Positions 1 to 7,975 of a DNA stretch of 64,000 nt are shown here, piece by piece (the first letter of the stretch is position 1; each line of letters begins with the position of its first letter). Below the pieces are notes generated by a model, which saw only the letters and a program-made list of their open reading frames with translations, did no database searches and was not told where the DNA came from. The translations under genes and the position numbers were made by a program. This DNA comes from Sulfurospirillum tamanense (GTDB taxonomy: Bacteria > Campylobacterota > Campylobacteria > Campylobacterales > Campylobacteraceae): contig NZ_JAFHKK010000006.1 in assembly GCF_016937535.1 (NCBI RefSeq), positions 1-64,000 on the forward strand. The letters run 5' to 3'.

Positions 1-606
1 CACTTCTTTGGGCGTGTCGGGGTGACGGTTGACACTGTGGGGCTTACCAATGAGGTCTTCGACGCGGTGCCCCGTGATTTCTACAAAATTTTTATTGACG
101 TAGGTAATGATACCTTTGGGGTCACTTTTGGTGACGATGGAGCTTTCATTGAGGGCTTTTTTATAATTTTCTAAAAAAGCCGTTACTTTGATGAGGCCTT
201 TGGTGTTAAATACATGGGAAGAGATGTCTGAGATTACGCCTAAAAAATGAATGGCATTGTTATGTTCATCACGTACTACTTGCGTGGTGTCTTCAACCCA
301 CACGTAGTTACCATCGTTTTTGCGCAAACGGTAGGGTTGGTGGGTAAAAACGTCGACCTCTTTGTGTTGAAGCAACTCTTGTTCTACACGGTTAAGGTCT
401 TCAGGGTGAATTAAATCCTTGTAATGAAGAGTTTGTTCTTGGAAAACCCTCGGGTCGTACCCGAGGGTTTTGGCAATGGAAGGGCTAACGAGTAAAACAG
501 AGTGGATAGGGTCGTTGTCCCATTTGAAGTAGACGCTTGGGCTAAAATCTAAAAAACACTTTAACTCTGAAAAAGTAAAGTCGGGATGGTTTTTCGCGAT
601 TGCCAC
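1..606 (-). CDS. PAS-domain sensory protein (C-terminal part missing)
   Basis: The reading frame runs off the left edge, so only about 200 N-terminal residues are seen. They contain two PAS domains: one around residues 15-130 with the PAC-like segment YVWVEDTTQVV, and a second starting near residue 150 (TKSDPKGIITYVNKNF, then ITGH, then LIGKPHSVNRHPD). The second resembles the PAS domains in the CetB-like and c-di-GMP proteins elsewhere in this window. GTG at 606 is chosen because AAGGAG lies 5 nt upstream; an in-frame ATG at 633 has no good ribosome-binding site. The output domain lies outside the window: methyl-accepting, GGDEF or kinase are all possible. The protein probably senses redox or energy state in the cytoplasm. 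Confidence 0.75.
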   Translation of the reverse strand, partial: MAIAKNHPDFTFSELKCFLDFSPSVYFKWDNDPIHSVLLVSPSIAKTLGYDPRVFQEQTLHYKDLIHPEDLNRVEQELLQHKEVDVFTHQPYRLRKNDGNYVWVEDTTQVVRDEHNNAIHFLGVISDISSHVFNTKGLIKVTAFLENYKKALNESSIVTKSDPKGIITYVNKNFVEITGHRVEDLIGKPHSVNRHPDTPKEV

Positions 607-666
607 GTCTGCTCCTTGCGCGTTAAAAAGCATTATTGTAGCAAAAAACCACCCAACTTAAAAGCC

Positions 667-1581
667 CTAACGTAGGCCAGCGGCTAAAACATCGACACTT
701 TTTAGTAACGCATTTTTCCAATCTTTAGATAATGCATCAAGAGGCACGACACTGCCGCCGATTTCTTTGGCAATTACTTGGGCGCTTTTGGTGGAAAATT
801 GTGGCGCGACGAAAATAATATGCACGCCCTCGTGTTTTGCTTCTTTGATTAACGCAGCCAAGGCGGCAGGTTTAGGCTCTTTGCCCTCAATTTCAATGGC
901 AACTTGCTCTAAGTTATAACGCGTGGCAAGGTAGCCTAAATTGGGGTGAAAAATCATAAACTTTCGGTGTGTTAGTCCTGTGAGTTTGGTGCGAATCTGT
1001 GCATCTAGGGCGTCTAATTCTGCTTCAAAATCCTGAAGATTGGCTTCATACAACGCTTTATGCTGGGGAAAAGCGCGTATGAGTGCGTTAGCGATGGTGT
1101 TAGCTTGGATTTTTACCAGCACAGGGTCTAGCCAGATATGTGGGTCAAGGGTGCCCTCTTTGTGCTCGTGTTTGTCTTGATGGTCATGCGCGTGTTTGTG
1201 GTCGTGTTTGTCTCCATGGTCATGTTTGTGTTTGGTATCTTCTTCATGGTCGTGGTCTGCGATGGGTTGTTTTGTCACATCGTGGTCAGTTTCAACCACC
1301 ACTAACGCGGGGTTGGCGCTTTTGAAGCGGGGAATCCATGCCTCTTCAAAGTTAACACCAATGGCAAAATAGAGCGCACTTTTTTCCAGTTGTGCCATTT
1401 GGCTTGGGCGCGGTTCGTAGGTGTGGGGACTGTGGCCTGGCTGGACCATGACATTAATCTCTACAGTATCCCCTGCAATTTTTTCGACGAAATAGTGTTG
1501 AGGCAAGATGCTGACACTCACTACCGGTTTGGCATAGGAAAAGCCAAAAATAAGGCTAAACAACACAAGCAAACGTACCAT
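667..1581 (-). CDS. znuA: Zinc ABC transporter periplasmic binding protein ZnuA
   Basis: Binds Zn(II) in the periplasm and delivers it to a ZnuBC permease, which is not encoded in this window. The roughly 304-residue protein has a signal peptide (residues 1-18). It carries the cluster A-I ligand segment GHSPHTYEP (H50, H53), a His/Asp-rich loop at about 111-145, DPHIWLDP just after it, and HPNLGYLA further on. The charged His-rich loop is typical of zinc rather than manganese binding members. ATG 1581 (MVRLLVLF) is chosen over the upstream ATG because AAGGAG lies 6 nt before it. It is divergent from a Fur-family regulator, and its promoter region holds two copies of a 13-bp palindrome, so zinc-dependent repression is likely. 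Confidence 0.9.
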   Translation of the reverse strand: MVRLLVLFSLIFGFSYAKPVVSVSILPQHYFVEKIAGDTVEINVMVQPGHSPHTYEPRPSQMAQLEKSALYFAIGVNFEEAWIPRFKSANPALVVVETDHDVTKQPIADHDHEEDTKHKHDHGDKHDHKHAHDHQDKHEHKEGTLDPHIWLDPVLVKIQANTIANALIRAFPQHKALYEANLQDFEAELDALDAQIRTKLTGLTHRKFMIFHPNLGYLATRYNLEQVAIEIEGKEPKPAALAALIKEAKHEGVHIIFVAPQFSTKSAQVIAKEIGGSVVPLDALSKDWKNALLKSVDVLAAGLR

Positions 1582-1599
1582 TTTTTCTCCTTTTTTCTC

Positions 1600-1641
1600 G
1601 CAACTAAGTTGCAATAGTATAAGAAAAAGCGACTTAGTTGC
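1600..1641. promoter_or_regulatory. Two candidate Zur/Fur-type operators between znuA and its regulator
   Basis: GCAACTAAGTTGC at 1600-1612 is a palindrome apart from its central base. GCGACTTAGTTGC at 1629-1641 is a second copy with one change in the left arm; the centres are 29 bp apart. The first lies next to a minus-strand -10 candidate (TATACT, 1621-1616) and covers the expected znuA transcription start. The second overlaps the -35 of the regulator promoter. Both directions could therefore be controlled by one repressor. That the adjacent Fur-family protein binds here is inference. Confidence 0.6.
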
Positions 1642-1666
1642 ACCTTAACAAAAAATGCGTTATGAT
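1638..1666 (+). promoter_or_regulatory. Promoter of the Fur-family regulator gene
   Basis: TTGCAC (1638-1643) and TATGAT (1661-1666) are separated by 17 bp, a sigma70-like arrangement. The -35 overlaps the right arm of the operator copy at 1629-1641, suggesting autoregulation. A copy of the TTACATGTAA palindrome (1689-1698) follows in the leader. Confidence 0.55.
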
Positions 1667-1717
1667 GTGGGTTTAAAAGGAAAAAACCTTACATGTAAAA
1701 GGGTTTAAAGAGGAAAA

Positions 1718-2089
1718 ATGAAAGAAGTGTCAACACAGCTTACCGCCCATAACATCAAGCCAACCCCTGCACGTACTGCAATTTTTGATGTGCTACAACA
1801 TGCCTTGTCGCCTCTAAATTATGACCAAATTACAGACCAAATGCCAATGCGCATCAACAAGGCCACCTTTTACCGTGCCATCAGCATCTTTGAAAAAGAG
1901 GGGTTAGTGACTAAGTTTGAATCGGATGACCGTAAATGGTACTTTGAACTCTCACCTGTCAATCATGCCCATTTCATCTGCGAAACCTGTCACGAAGTCC
2001 GCTGTACTAACGTGCCTATTCCAAAAGCCAGCGAGGGCAATGCGGTGAAAAGTGTTATTTTAAAAGGAACATGCAAAGCCTGCCAATAG
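1718..2089 (+). CDS. Fur-family metalloregulator, probably Zur
   Basis: A 123-residue transcriptional repressor of the Fur family. The N-terminal winged helix covers about residues 1-75 (KPTPARTAIFDVL, then NKATFYRAISIFEKEGLV). The short C-terminal metal and dimerisation domain has HAHFICETC (H83, H85, C88, C91) and a second CxxC at 119-122, forming a structural zinc site. It is shorter than typical Fur (about 150 residues) and lacks the full HHDH segment. Its position divergent from znuA, with a shared operator region, makes a zinc-uptake regulator more likely than an iron or peroxide regulator. A purine-rich ribosome-binding site (AGAGG) precedes the ATG. Confidence 0.8.
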   Translation: MKEVSTQLTAHNIKPTPARTAIFDVLQHALSPLNYDQITDQMPMRINKATFYRAISIFEKEGLVTKFESDDRKWYFELSPVNHAHFICETCHEVRCTNVPIPKASEGNAVKSVILKGTCKACQ

Positions 2090-2091
2090 CT

Positions 2092-2487
2092 TTACATGTA
2101 ACGGGCAATCACTGCATCTGGGATGGCCTTGGGGCGCTGGGTTTGTGTGTCGATGTAAACCCACACCGTGCTTGCCTTGGCAATCTCTTCCTCTCCGCGT
2201 AAAAACCGATACAAGCGTACACTTGCCGCTTTACGAAAACTCTCCGCCCAGGTTTGAATGACCAAGGTTTCGCCCTCAAAGGCGGGCTTAAGGTAGTCGA
2301 TAGTGTGGGTTTTAGCCACCCATGTAGAGCCTTCTTCTTGCTGACGCAAGATAGTGTCGCCCACGCTTTGAGAGTGCGCCGTAGCGGCGTCTTGCATCCA
2401 CTGAACGTATAAGACATTGTTAACGTGACCGTTGATGTCGATGGCACTTTTGGGGATGGTGAGGGTGTAGCAAAAACGGGGATTCAT
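2092..2487 (-). CDS. Acyl-CoA thioesterase, 4HBT hotdog family (YbgC/FadM-like)
   Basis: A roughly 131-residue single hotdog-fold protein that probably hydrolyses acyl-CoA thioesters. The N-terminal pattern DINGHVNNVLYVQWMQDA corresponds to the family's catalytic segment, with Asp near residue 15 followed by GHVNN. TIDYLKPAFEGETL matches the central strand region. ATG 2487 (MNPRFCY) is chosen because AAGGA lies upstream at good spacing; the longer frame has none. Its stop overlaps a TTACATGTAA palindrome (2092-2101), which separates it from the convergent regulator gene. The substrate cannot be read from sequence. Confidence 0.8.
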   Translation of the reverse strand: MNPRFCYTLTIPKSAIDINGHVNNVLYVQWMQDAATAHSQSVGDTILRQQEEGSTWVAKTHTIDYLKPAFEGETLVIQTWAESFRKAASVRLYRFLRGEEEIAKASTVWVYIDTQTQRPKAIPDAVIARYM

Positions 2488-2600
2488 GATGTTCCTTTTT
2501 GATAGAAGTATACCCAAAAGTGATAATGCACGTTACAGCTCCTTTAGCCCCTTTTAACCCACCGCACGTTACTATCGTGAAAAATATAGAAGGTAATACT

Positions 2601-3329
2601 ATGAGCCAAACCAAGTGGGATGAAAAAGCGGCCAATTATGTTCGGTTTTCGGCAAAGCCTGATGCCTTCGGGCAGCGCGTGTTTGACACGCTTGAGGCAT
2701 GGGGTGTGGAGTTTGTGGACAAAACCATTCTTGATATTGGGTGCGGTACAGGGGTGTATACCTTGCATCTTGCTAAAGAAGCAACAAATGTAGATGCTCT
2801 TGATTTTTCCAGCGAAATGCTAAATATCCTACAATCCGATGCAAAAAGTAATGGTATTCATAATATTAAAACTATTCATGACCGTTTTGACACCTTACCA
2901 TGTAAGGCACAATACGACCTTGCATTTTGCTCCATGAGTCCTGCAGTGAGCTCTCCTGCTATGTTTGAAAAAATGCACGCGTGCGCTAAAGAAAAAGTCT
3001 TTTTAGGGTGGGGTGGCAAACGCAAGTCTTCGTTGCATGATCCTATTTTTGAAGCCTTTGGTACCCAATACAATGCCCCGCGAGGAGGGGTTGAACTCAA
3101 AGCATGGCTAGAGGCTCAGGGAATTTTCTTTACATGTAAGGTTTTGGAGGAAACGCGTACAAGCTACATGGACGTTGCAAAAAGTGTGGAAAATGTCGCA
3201 TGGCACTTGGGCATCAACGAGGTAACTTTTGACCCAGAAACACTCAGCACTTTGGTTGAAAAACATGCGGATGAAAATGGTATGGTAGAAAATATAATCG
3301 AATCAGAAATGGTGCTAATGGTGTTTTAG
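2601..3329 (+). CDS. Class I SAM-dependent methyltransferase
   Basis: About 242 residues. Motif I is ILDIGCGTGVYTLHLA near residues 38-53, followed by an acidic post-I strand (NVDALDFSSEML) and FCSMSPAV in the motif IV position, so it binds S-adenosylmethionine. The substrate is unknown. ATG 2601 (MSQTKWDEKA) follows AGAAGG; the longer frame from 2499 has no ribosome-binding site and an unlikely N-terminus. A TTACATGTAA palindrome at 3130-3139 lies inside the gene and reads FTCK. It is a single gene, convergent with the membrane protein gene downstream. Confidence 0.8.
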   Translation: MSQTKWDEKAANYVRFSAKPDAFGQRVFDTLEAWGVEFVDKTILDIGCGTGVYTLHLAKEATNVDALDFSSEMLNILQSDAKSNGIHNIKTIHDRFDTLPCKAQYDLAFCSMSPAVSSPAMFEKMHACAKEKVFLGWGGKRKSSLHDPIFEAFGTQYNAPRGGVELKAWLEAQGIFFTCKVLEETRTSYMDVAKSVENVAWHLGINEVTFDPETLSTLVEKHADENGMVENIIESEMVLMVF

Positions 3330-3330
3330 T

Positions 3331-3348
3331 GTGGCGCAGGTGCGCCAC
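3331..3348. terminator. Hairpin between convergent genes
   Basis: GTGGCGC, loop AGGT, GCGCCAC: a perfect 7-bp GC-rich stem in the 23-bp gap between two convergent genes. No long T run follows on either strand, so it is at best a weak bidirectional terminator. Confidence 0.5.
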
Positions 3349-3352
3349 TGTG

Positions 3353-4528
3353 TTATAAAAGTTTTTTACTGAGTGTAAAAAAAGTGCGAACGGTCAACCA
3401 TTGCACCCACACCAAGGGAGCCAAAAGCCCGTAAAATAGTGGCGAATAAAGGCTTACGATGTTGTTAGCAACCAAACCTGTCATCAAAAAGAAAAACCCA
3501 AACACAAACAGTGCTACACCTGGGCAAATGATAGCAAAGCTCACAGGCGAGCGCGTACATCCGTGAATGTAAGTGTTAAAATAGCCCACCTGCTTCATGA
3601 CTCTGTAGCCGATCCAGCCAAACATGAGTTGTAAAGAAAGCACCGTGGAGCCTAACAAAAAGAGAAACCAGTTAGCACCGTGAGATAACCCCATAAAGTT
3701 GTGTGCTACACCAAAGCTAACACGAATAACAGTGATGCCCAAAAGGGTTAAAATAGGAATCATTACCCATAAACTCACACTTGTTTCAGCATGAATTCCC
3801 TGCGCAAATATATCACGCATGGCAAAGACGGTTTTCAAAAACGCCAAAGTAATGGCAAGAACGCTAAAAAAAACAGCACCAAAAATACCCAAAGCAGAGA
3901 CCAAAGGCAAGCTGCTCATGGCGCCAGGCGCGGCAAATCCCACTCCAACCATACTAAAGGCAAAGATAGCAAGCAGTTGGCTAAAATTGTTGTTGGTGGT
4001 TGGGTTAAAGTTGCCCGTGATGATGAGCCGTGTTAAATAGGTGCCATAAACCCTAAGCGCATATAAACCAACCCCTAAAAATGCCAACAATGCCAGAGGA
4101 AAAAGCCACTCAATCACACTCCAAAGATTGGGTACAAAAGTGGCACCCAGTACAAAAGCCACATTGATAGTCATGGCGTAAGTCAAAGGAAGAGCCATCA
4201 ATGAAACTTCGCCGTTAGTTTGCTTAAGTGTTTCAAACGCAGCGGTGTGTTTAAACAGGCGAAATTGGCGGATGTTCCAAAAAAGCAAAGTGATGTGTTT
4301 GTATGCAAAAAAGAGAATTCCAGCAAGCGCGCCCCCAACTAGTGGAAGGTAAGTAGGGTGCGCACTTCCCCAAGAAAACAAAGCATTGGCGGTCACCATG
4401 GGGGTAGTGGGGTGGGGAAGCAAGAAATTGAGGTACATAAAAAATGAGACCGCTAGCCCTCCCGCACCCAACGAGGCGAGAAAATACAAGGGCGAATAAT
4501 CTTCTTTGAGAGTGAGCGATTGCGACAT
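3353..4528 (-). CDS. Polytopic membrane protein, possible TDT/SLAC1-like transporter
   Basis: 391 residues with about ten predicted membrane segments joined by short loops, a size and layout like the tellurite-resistance/dicarboxylate (TDT, SLAC1/TehA) group. I could not identify a defining family motif. Conserved-looking features are FGVAHNFMGLSHGANW and a Cys pair in YIHGCTRSP...AIICPG within the last third. ATG 4528 follows AAGGAG. It is divergent from a MarR-type regulator, and the gap carries two inverted repeats, so ligand-dependent control is plausible. A thiol/selenium-related membrane family described in Campylobacterota is another possibility I cannot settle by eye. Confidence 0.6.
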   Translation of the reverse strand: MSQSLTLKEDYSPLYFLASLGAGGLAVSFFMYLNFLLPHPTTPMVTANALFSWGSAHPTYLPLVGGALAGILFFAYKHITLLFWNIRQFRLFKHTAAFETLKQTNGEVSLMALPLTYAMTINVAFVLGATFVPNLWSVIEWLFPLALLAFLGVGLYALRVYGTYLTRLIITGNFNPTTNNNFSQLLAIFAFSMVGVGFAAPGAMSSLPLVSALGIFGAVFFSVLAITLAFLKTVFAMRDIFAQGIHAETSVSLWVMIPILTLLGITVIRVSFGVAHNFMGLSHGANWFLFLLGSTVLSLQLMFGWIGYRVMKQVGYFNTYIHGCTRSPVSFAIICPGVALFVFGFFFLMTGLVANNIVSLYSPLFYGLLAPLVWVQWLTVRTFFTLSKKLL

Positions 4529-4564
4529 GATGTCTCCTTGGGTGGCATTTAAGCCACGGTATTG

Positions 4565-4619
4565 TAAACTTGGTTGACAGTTTAGCGCGTGAAATGTAGT
4601 TTGTCAAGGAGGTTGACAA
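4565..4619. promoter_or_regulatory. MarR-type operator region with two inverted repeats
   Basis: TAAACT (4565-4570) and AGTTTA (4579-4584) form one inverted repeat with an 8-bp spacer that contains most of a TTGACA -35 (4574-4579). TTGTCAA (4601-4607) and TTGACAA (4613-4619) form a second perfect repeat whose 5-bp spacer is GGAGG, the ribosome-binding site of the regulator gene. The last base is the A of its ATG. Protein binding here, or folding of the mRNA, could control translation and transcription of the regulator and the divergent membrane protein. Confidence 0.55.
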
Positions 4620-5050
4620 TGTGGAGTGGACAACAGGATATAAAATTTTTACTTTTAGATAAGCTCGCGTGGGTGGAAGAGTTTTCGCGCCAAGAGGCAA
4701 AAGCGTACGGGTATGAAGACCACGACATTCTCTCTTCGTCGGGGATACTCACCTTTGTAGATCATGGCGTGGTCACTATTTCATCCATTGCAAAAAAGTT
4801 GGGGATTAGTCGCCAAGCGGTGCATAAAAATGTGCAAGCTTTAGCAAAAAAAGGCTTTTTGTGTTTGTGCGAAGGACAAGACAAGCGGGAAAAAATGATT
4901 TGCATGACACCTCACGGGGAAGCATTGTTGGCGTGCCGTAAAAACGTGATGGTAAAGGTAGAAAAAGCGATTGCGCAAACGCTCGGAGAAGAGGCATTGG
5001 CACAGCTAAAAACACTCCTAGGAAAACACTGGGAAGAAAACAAAGTGTGA
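4619..5050 (+). CDS. MarR-family transcriptional regulator
   Basis: About 143 residues with a winged helix-turn-helix: FVDHGVVTISSIAKKLGISRQAVHKNVQALAKKGFL is the recognition region (about 40-80), followed by the wing (CEGQDKREKMICMTPHGEALL). ATG 4619 is chosen because AAGGAGG lies 6 nt upstream; the frame from 4589 lacks a ribosome-binding site. The inverted repeat around that site suggests autoregulation. The ligand is unknown. The divergent membrane protein is the obvious target. Confidence 0.82.
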   Translation: MWSGQQDIKFLLLDKLAWVEEFSRQEAKAYGYEDHDILSSSGILTFVDHGVVTISSIAKKLGISRQAVHKNVQALAKKGFLCLCEGQDKREKMICMTPHGEALLACRKNVMVKVEKAIAQTLGEEALAQLKTLLGKHWEENKV

Positions 5051-5102
5051 ATGCCATTTTGGGTGAAAAATGTGTAAATGGTGAAGTTGCGGTTTAAAAA
5101 AG

Positions 5103-5177
5103 TGGTGACCCATACGAGACTCGAACTCGTGTTACCGCCGTGAAAGGGCGGTGTCCTAACCGCTAGACGAATGGGCC
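5103..5177 (-). tRNA. tRNA-Glu (UUC), CCA encoded
   Basis: On the minus strand the cloverleaf starts with GGCCCAT (5177-5171), which pairs with ATGGGTC at the 3' end with one G-U pair. The anticodon stem CCGCC/GGCGG encloses CTTTCAC with anticodon TTC. The T arm has GAGTTCGAGTCTC. Discriminator A is followed by an encoded CCA (5105-5103). A -10 candidate TACAAT (5203-5198, minus) lies about 20 nt upstream of the mature 5' end. Confidence 0.95.
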
Positions 5178-5260
5178 GTGTTTTTGTTGAGGATGGAATT
5201 GTACCTCAGTAAAACTTAAAAAAGAATAAAATAATGAGGGTTTTTAAAAGCTTTTTTGGG

Positions 5261-5295
5261 GTGTAAAAAACATTACATGTAAACCTTTTTTACAC
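5261..5295. repeat. Inverted repeat enclosing a TTACATGTAA palindrome
   Basis: GTGTAAAAAA (5261-5270) and TTTTTTACAC (5286-5295) are perfect inverted arms. Their 15-nt spacer holds TTACATGTAA at 5273-5282. A T-rich stretch follows, so it could act as a rightward terminator, but no rightward gene ends nearby other than the MarR gene at 5050. It lies between the tRNA promoter and the lipoprotein promoter (TACAAT, 5333-5338). Confidence 0.5.
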
Positions 5296-5360
5296 GCTTT
5301 TTTACCTCCTAAACGCCTTATTTTTTCTATGCTACAATACCGCCTGAAATGGAGGCGAGC

Positions 5361-5843
5361 ATGAAGCATTGGATACTTTTTTTAAGTCTATTGTTCTTAG
5401 GGGGATGCGCCCTAAAGCCCCTCATTTATGAAACTTCAACCGTTCATCTCACCCTAAAAATACCCCAAATTCGTCTTTCTGATATGGCGTTTGTGCGCCA
5501 CAGCGCTACCACTACAAACATCCAAGTCTTTACTGCTGGTCAAGTGGTTTTAGACCTTGTGGTGGGAGACTCCTTGTGTCTTAATGGCACGTGTTATGAT
5601 AAAACCGCTTTTAATCGCCACTTTTTTAATGCCCCCCATTATCCTGAGCTTTTAGAAGAGATTCTTTTAGGTCGGCCCATTTATGAAAGCAGAGGGCTAG
5701 AGAGAAGCGCGCAAGGGTTTAGCCAACATTTTTCCTTGCGCGGGCGTGAAATTGCGTATGAAGTCACTCCCGCTTACACGTTGTTTCGCGATACACAGCG
5801 GGGAATTTTGATGCGGATGGCATCCCCAAAGGAGAACAAATGA
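5361..5843 (+). CDS. Predicted lipoprotein of unknown function
   Basis: About 160 residues. The N-terminus is a type II signal peptide with lipobox LGGC, so Cys16 would be lipidated and the protein membrane-anchored in the periplasm. The rest is a soluble domain with no motif I recognise; CLNGTCYDK may form a disulfide. ATG 5361 (MKHWILF) is chosen because GGAGG lies 5 nt upstream. Its last codons overlap the start of nfo (ATGA), indicating translational coupling. Confidence 0.75.
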   Translation: MKHWILFLSLLFLGGCALKPLIYETSTVHLTLKIPQIRLSDMAFVRHSATTTNIQVFTAGQVVLDLVVGDSLCLNGTCYDKTAFNRHFFNAPHYPELLEEILLGRPIYESRGLERSAQGFSQHFSLRGREIAYEVTPAYTLFRDTQRGILMRMASPKENK

Positions 5844-6730
5844 AAGCAATCGGTGCCCATGTGAGTGCCAGTGGCGGTGTGTTTAACGCCCCTTTAAATG
5901 CCGAGGCTATCGGTGCAAACGCCTTTGCCCTCTTTACCAAAAACCAACGCCAATGGAACGCAAAACCTTTGGATGCAACAACCATTGAAGCCTTTAAGGC
6001 CAACCTTGCGCGTGTGGGAATTTTACCCAAACATGTCCTTGCCCATGATAGCTACTTGATAAACTTAGGCCACCCCGAAAAAGAGGCGCGCCAAAAATCT
6101 TTGGAGGCGTTTATTGACGAAGTAAAGCGGTGTGACCAGTTGGGGTTAGATAAGCTTAACTTCCATCCCGGGTCCCACTTAAACCAGCTCACTGAAGAGG
6201 CGTGTTTGGATAGTATTGCCGAGAGTTTAAACCGCACCTTAGAGCTTACACAAAATGTAACACTTGTTATCGAAAATACGGCGGGCCAAGGGACGAACTT
6301 GGGTTACAAATGGGAACATTTGGCCCACCTCATCGAAAAAGTCGAAGACAAGGGGCGCATCGGGGTTTGCTTGGACACGTGCCACCTTTTTACAGCAGGT
6401 TATGACATACGAACCTCAGAGGCTTATGCTAAAACTACAAAAGAATTTGATAGCATTGTGGGTTTTTGTTACTTAAAAGGCATGCACTTTAACGACGCCA
6501 AGCCCCCTTTGGGCTCTAGGGTCGACAGGCACCACTCTTTGGGCAAGGGAACCATTGGTCTTGAGGCATTTTGGTATATCATGAATGACCCACGCATGGA
6601 TGACATTCCTTTGGTGTTGGAGACTATCGACACCGCGTTGTGGGCGCAAGAGATTGCGTTGCTTCGGGCAATGCAAGGTGCAGAAAAACCTACAGGTAGC
6701 CAAGACGGTTATGTAAATAAAATACGTTAA
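5840..6730 (+). CDS. nfo: Endonuclease IV (AP endonuclease)
   Basis: 296 residues, full length for Nfo. It cleaves DNA 5' to abasic sites using a trinuclear zinc centre in a TIM barrel. Visible family segments in order: [10 protein letters not shown] at the N-terminus, [68 protein letters not shown] and LVLETID; these contain the metal-binding His, Glu and Asp residues. The start overlaps the upstream lipoprotein gene by 4 nt. Confidence 0.97.
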   Translation: MKAIGAHVSASGGVFNAPLNAEAIGANAFALFTKNQRQWNAKPLDATTIEAFKANLARVGILPKHVLAHDSYLINLGHPEKEARQKSLEAFIDEVKRCDQLGLDKLNFHPGSHLNQLTEEACLDSIAESLNRTLELTQNVTLVIENTAGQGTNLGYKWEHLAHLIEKVEDKGRIGVCLDTCHLFTAGYDIRTSEAYAKTTKEFDSIVGFCYLKGMHFNDAKPPLGSRVDRHHSLGKGTIGLEAFWYIMNDPRMDDIPLVLETIDTALWAQEIALLRAMQGAEKPTGSQDGYVNKIR

Positions 6731-6756
6731 AAATCTAATTTTTACAAAGGAAACAG

Positions 6757-7974
6757 ATGAGACAGACGATGCGCGTTGTAGGTATGAGTATGGCCTGTGC
6801 GGCGGTACTGCAAGCAAGTGGGTATAAAATTCCCGAACAATCCCTAAAGGGAACGGCGTTGGGTGCGGCCAACGTGGCAGCAGTAAATGGCGCGGATGCC
6901 AACTATTACAACCCTGCCAATATGGTGTGGATGGACAATGCTTACCATGTAGAAGGGGCGTTAACTTACATTAACCTCCCCAAAGTAAAGTTTGCTAATT
7001 CGGGCACAGGGGCAGATGGCGAATCCAAAGTAGAACATTTCTTGATGCCTTCTTTACATGTAGTGACCCCTGAGTACTATGAAAACTGGCGCTTTGGTTT
7101 TTCCACGGTAGCCCCAGGTGGTCTTTCTAAGCGGTGGAATAGTCCCTACCAGAAAACCTTTGCAGAAGAGTTTACCTTGCGCATCATCGAAGCCAACCCA
7201 ACGGCTGCGTATAAAATCAACGACCAATTGGCTTTGGGCTTTGGGGTGCGGATGGTGTATACGGATGGGGTGGTGAAGAGTGATGGAAATCTTGGCTTTG
7301 GCGCAGCAAAAAGAGATTTAACGGGAGATTCTATTGACTATGGGTACAACCTTGCGTTAGCTTATCGTCCCACTTCTGAACTTAAACTGGCTGCAACCTA
7401 CCGCTCAAAGGTGGATTTGACGGTTAAAGGAGATGCAAAACTGTATCACCTAAATGCACTACAATACGATGGTTCTGCCAGTGTTACTATCCCTCTTCCT
7501 GCCACATTGGCTTTAGCGGCAGCTTATACCATGGATAAAACAACGGTAGAATTGGTATATGAGCGTGTGTATTGGTCGGCTTATAAGAACTTGGATTTTA
7601 ATTATGGAAGCACTATTGCAAATCCAGTTTTGGTTGCTATGTTTGATAACCCTTCTGCTAAAAATTGGAAAGATTCCAACACCTACCGTCTTGGTATTAC
7701 CCACGAATACAGCGATAAACTAACGCTGATGGCAGGGTATTCTTATGATGAAACTCCTGTTCCAGATAGTAGTCTTGGATTTGAACTTCCCGATGCGGAT
7801 GCCCAGCTTTATTCCTTTGGCTTTAGCTACAAGATACGCCCCGATATTACTGTGGGGTTGGCGTATTTGTACAGTGATAAAAAAGTCCGCAGTGTCAACA
7901 ACACCTATGCGCAAGGAAAATTCACTGGCAGTGGCGCACACTTAGTGACCACGGGCATCACCTACAGGTTCTAG
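6757..7974 (+). CDS. FadL/TodX-family outer membrane transport protein
   Basis: 405 residues with a signal peptide ending near ASG at about residue 22. The FadL plug segment follows: GYKIPEQSLKGTALGAANVAAVNGADANYYNPANM, with the conserved NPA. The remainder is alternating beta-strand sequence ending in aromatic Phe (TGITYRF), typical of an outer membrane barrel. It should admit long-chain fatty acids or other hydrophobic compounds. The acyl-CoA ligase gene begins 2 nt after its stop, so the two likely form an uptake-activation unit. AAAGGA precedes the ATG. Confidence 0.9.
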   Translation: MRQTMRVVGMSMACAAVLQASGYKIPEQSLKGTALGAANVAAVNGADANYYNPANMVWMDNAYHVEGALTYINLPKVKFANSGTGADGESKVEHFLMPSLHVVTPEYYENWRFGFSTVAPGGLSKRWNSPYQKTFAEEFTLRIIEANPTAAYKINDQLALGFGVRMVYTDGVVKSDGNLGFGAAKRDLTGDSIDYGYNLALAYRPTSELKLAATYRSKVDLTVKGDAKLYHLNALQYDGSASVTIPLPATLALAAAYTMDKTTVELVYERVYWSAYKNLDFNYGSTIANPVLVAMFDNPSAKNWKDSNTYRLGITHEYSDKLTLMAGYSYDETPVPDSSLGFELPDADAQLYSFGFSYKIRPDITVGLAYLYSDKKVRSVNNTYAQGKFTGSGAHLVTTGITYRF

Positions 7975-7975
7975 T

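Noticed and set aside
1140-1325. Plus-strand frame rich in Gly, Val and Cys
   Set aside because: It is the complement of the His-rich loop of ZnuA, not a gene.
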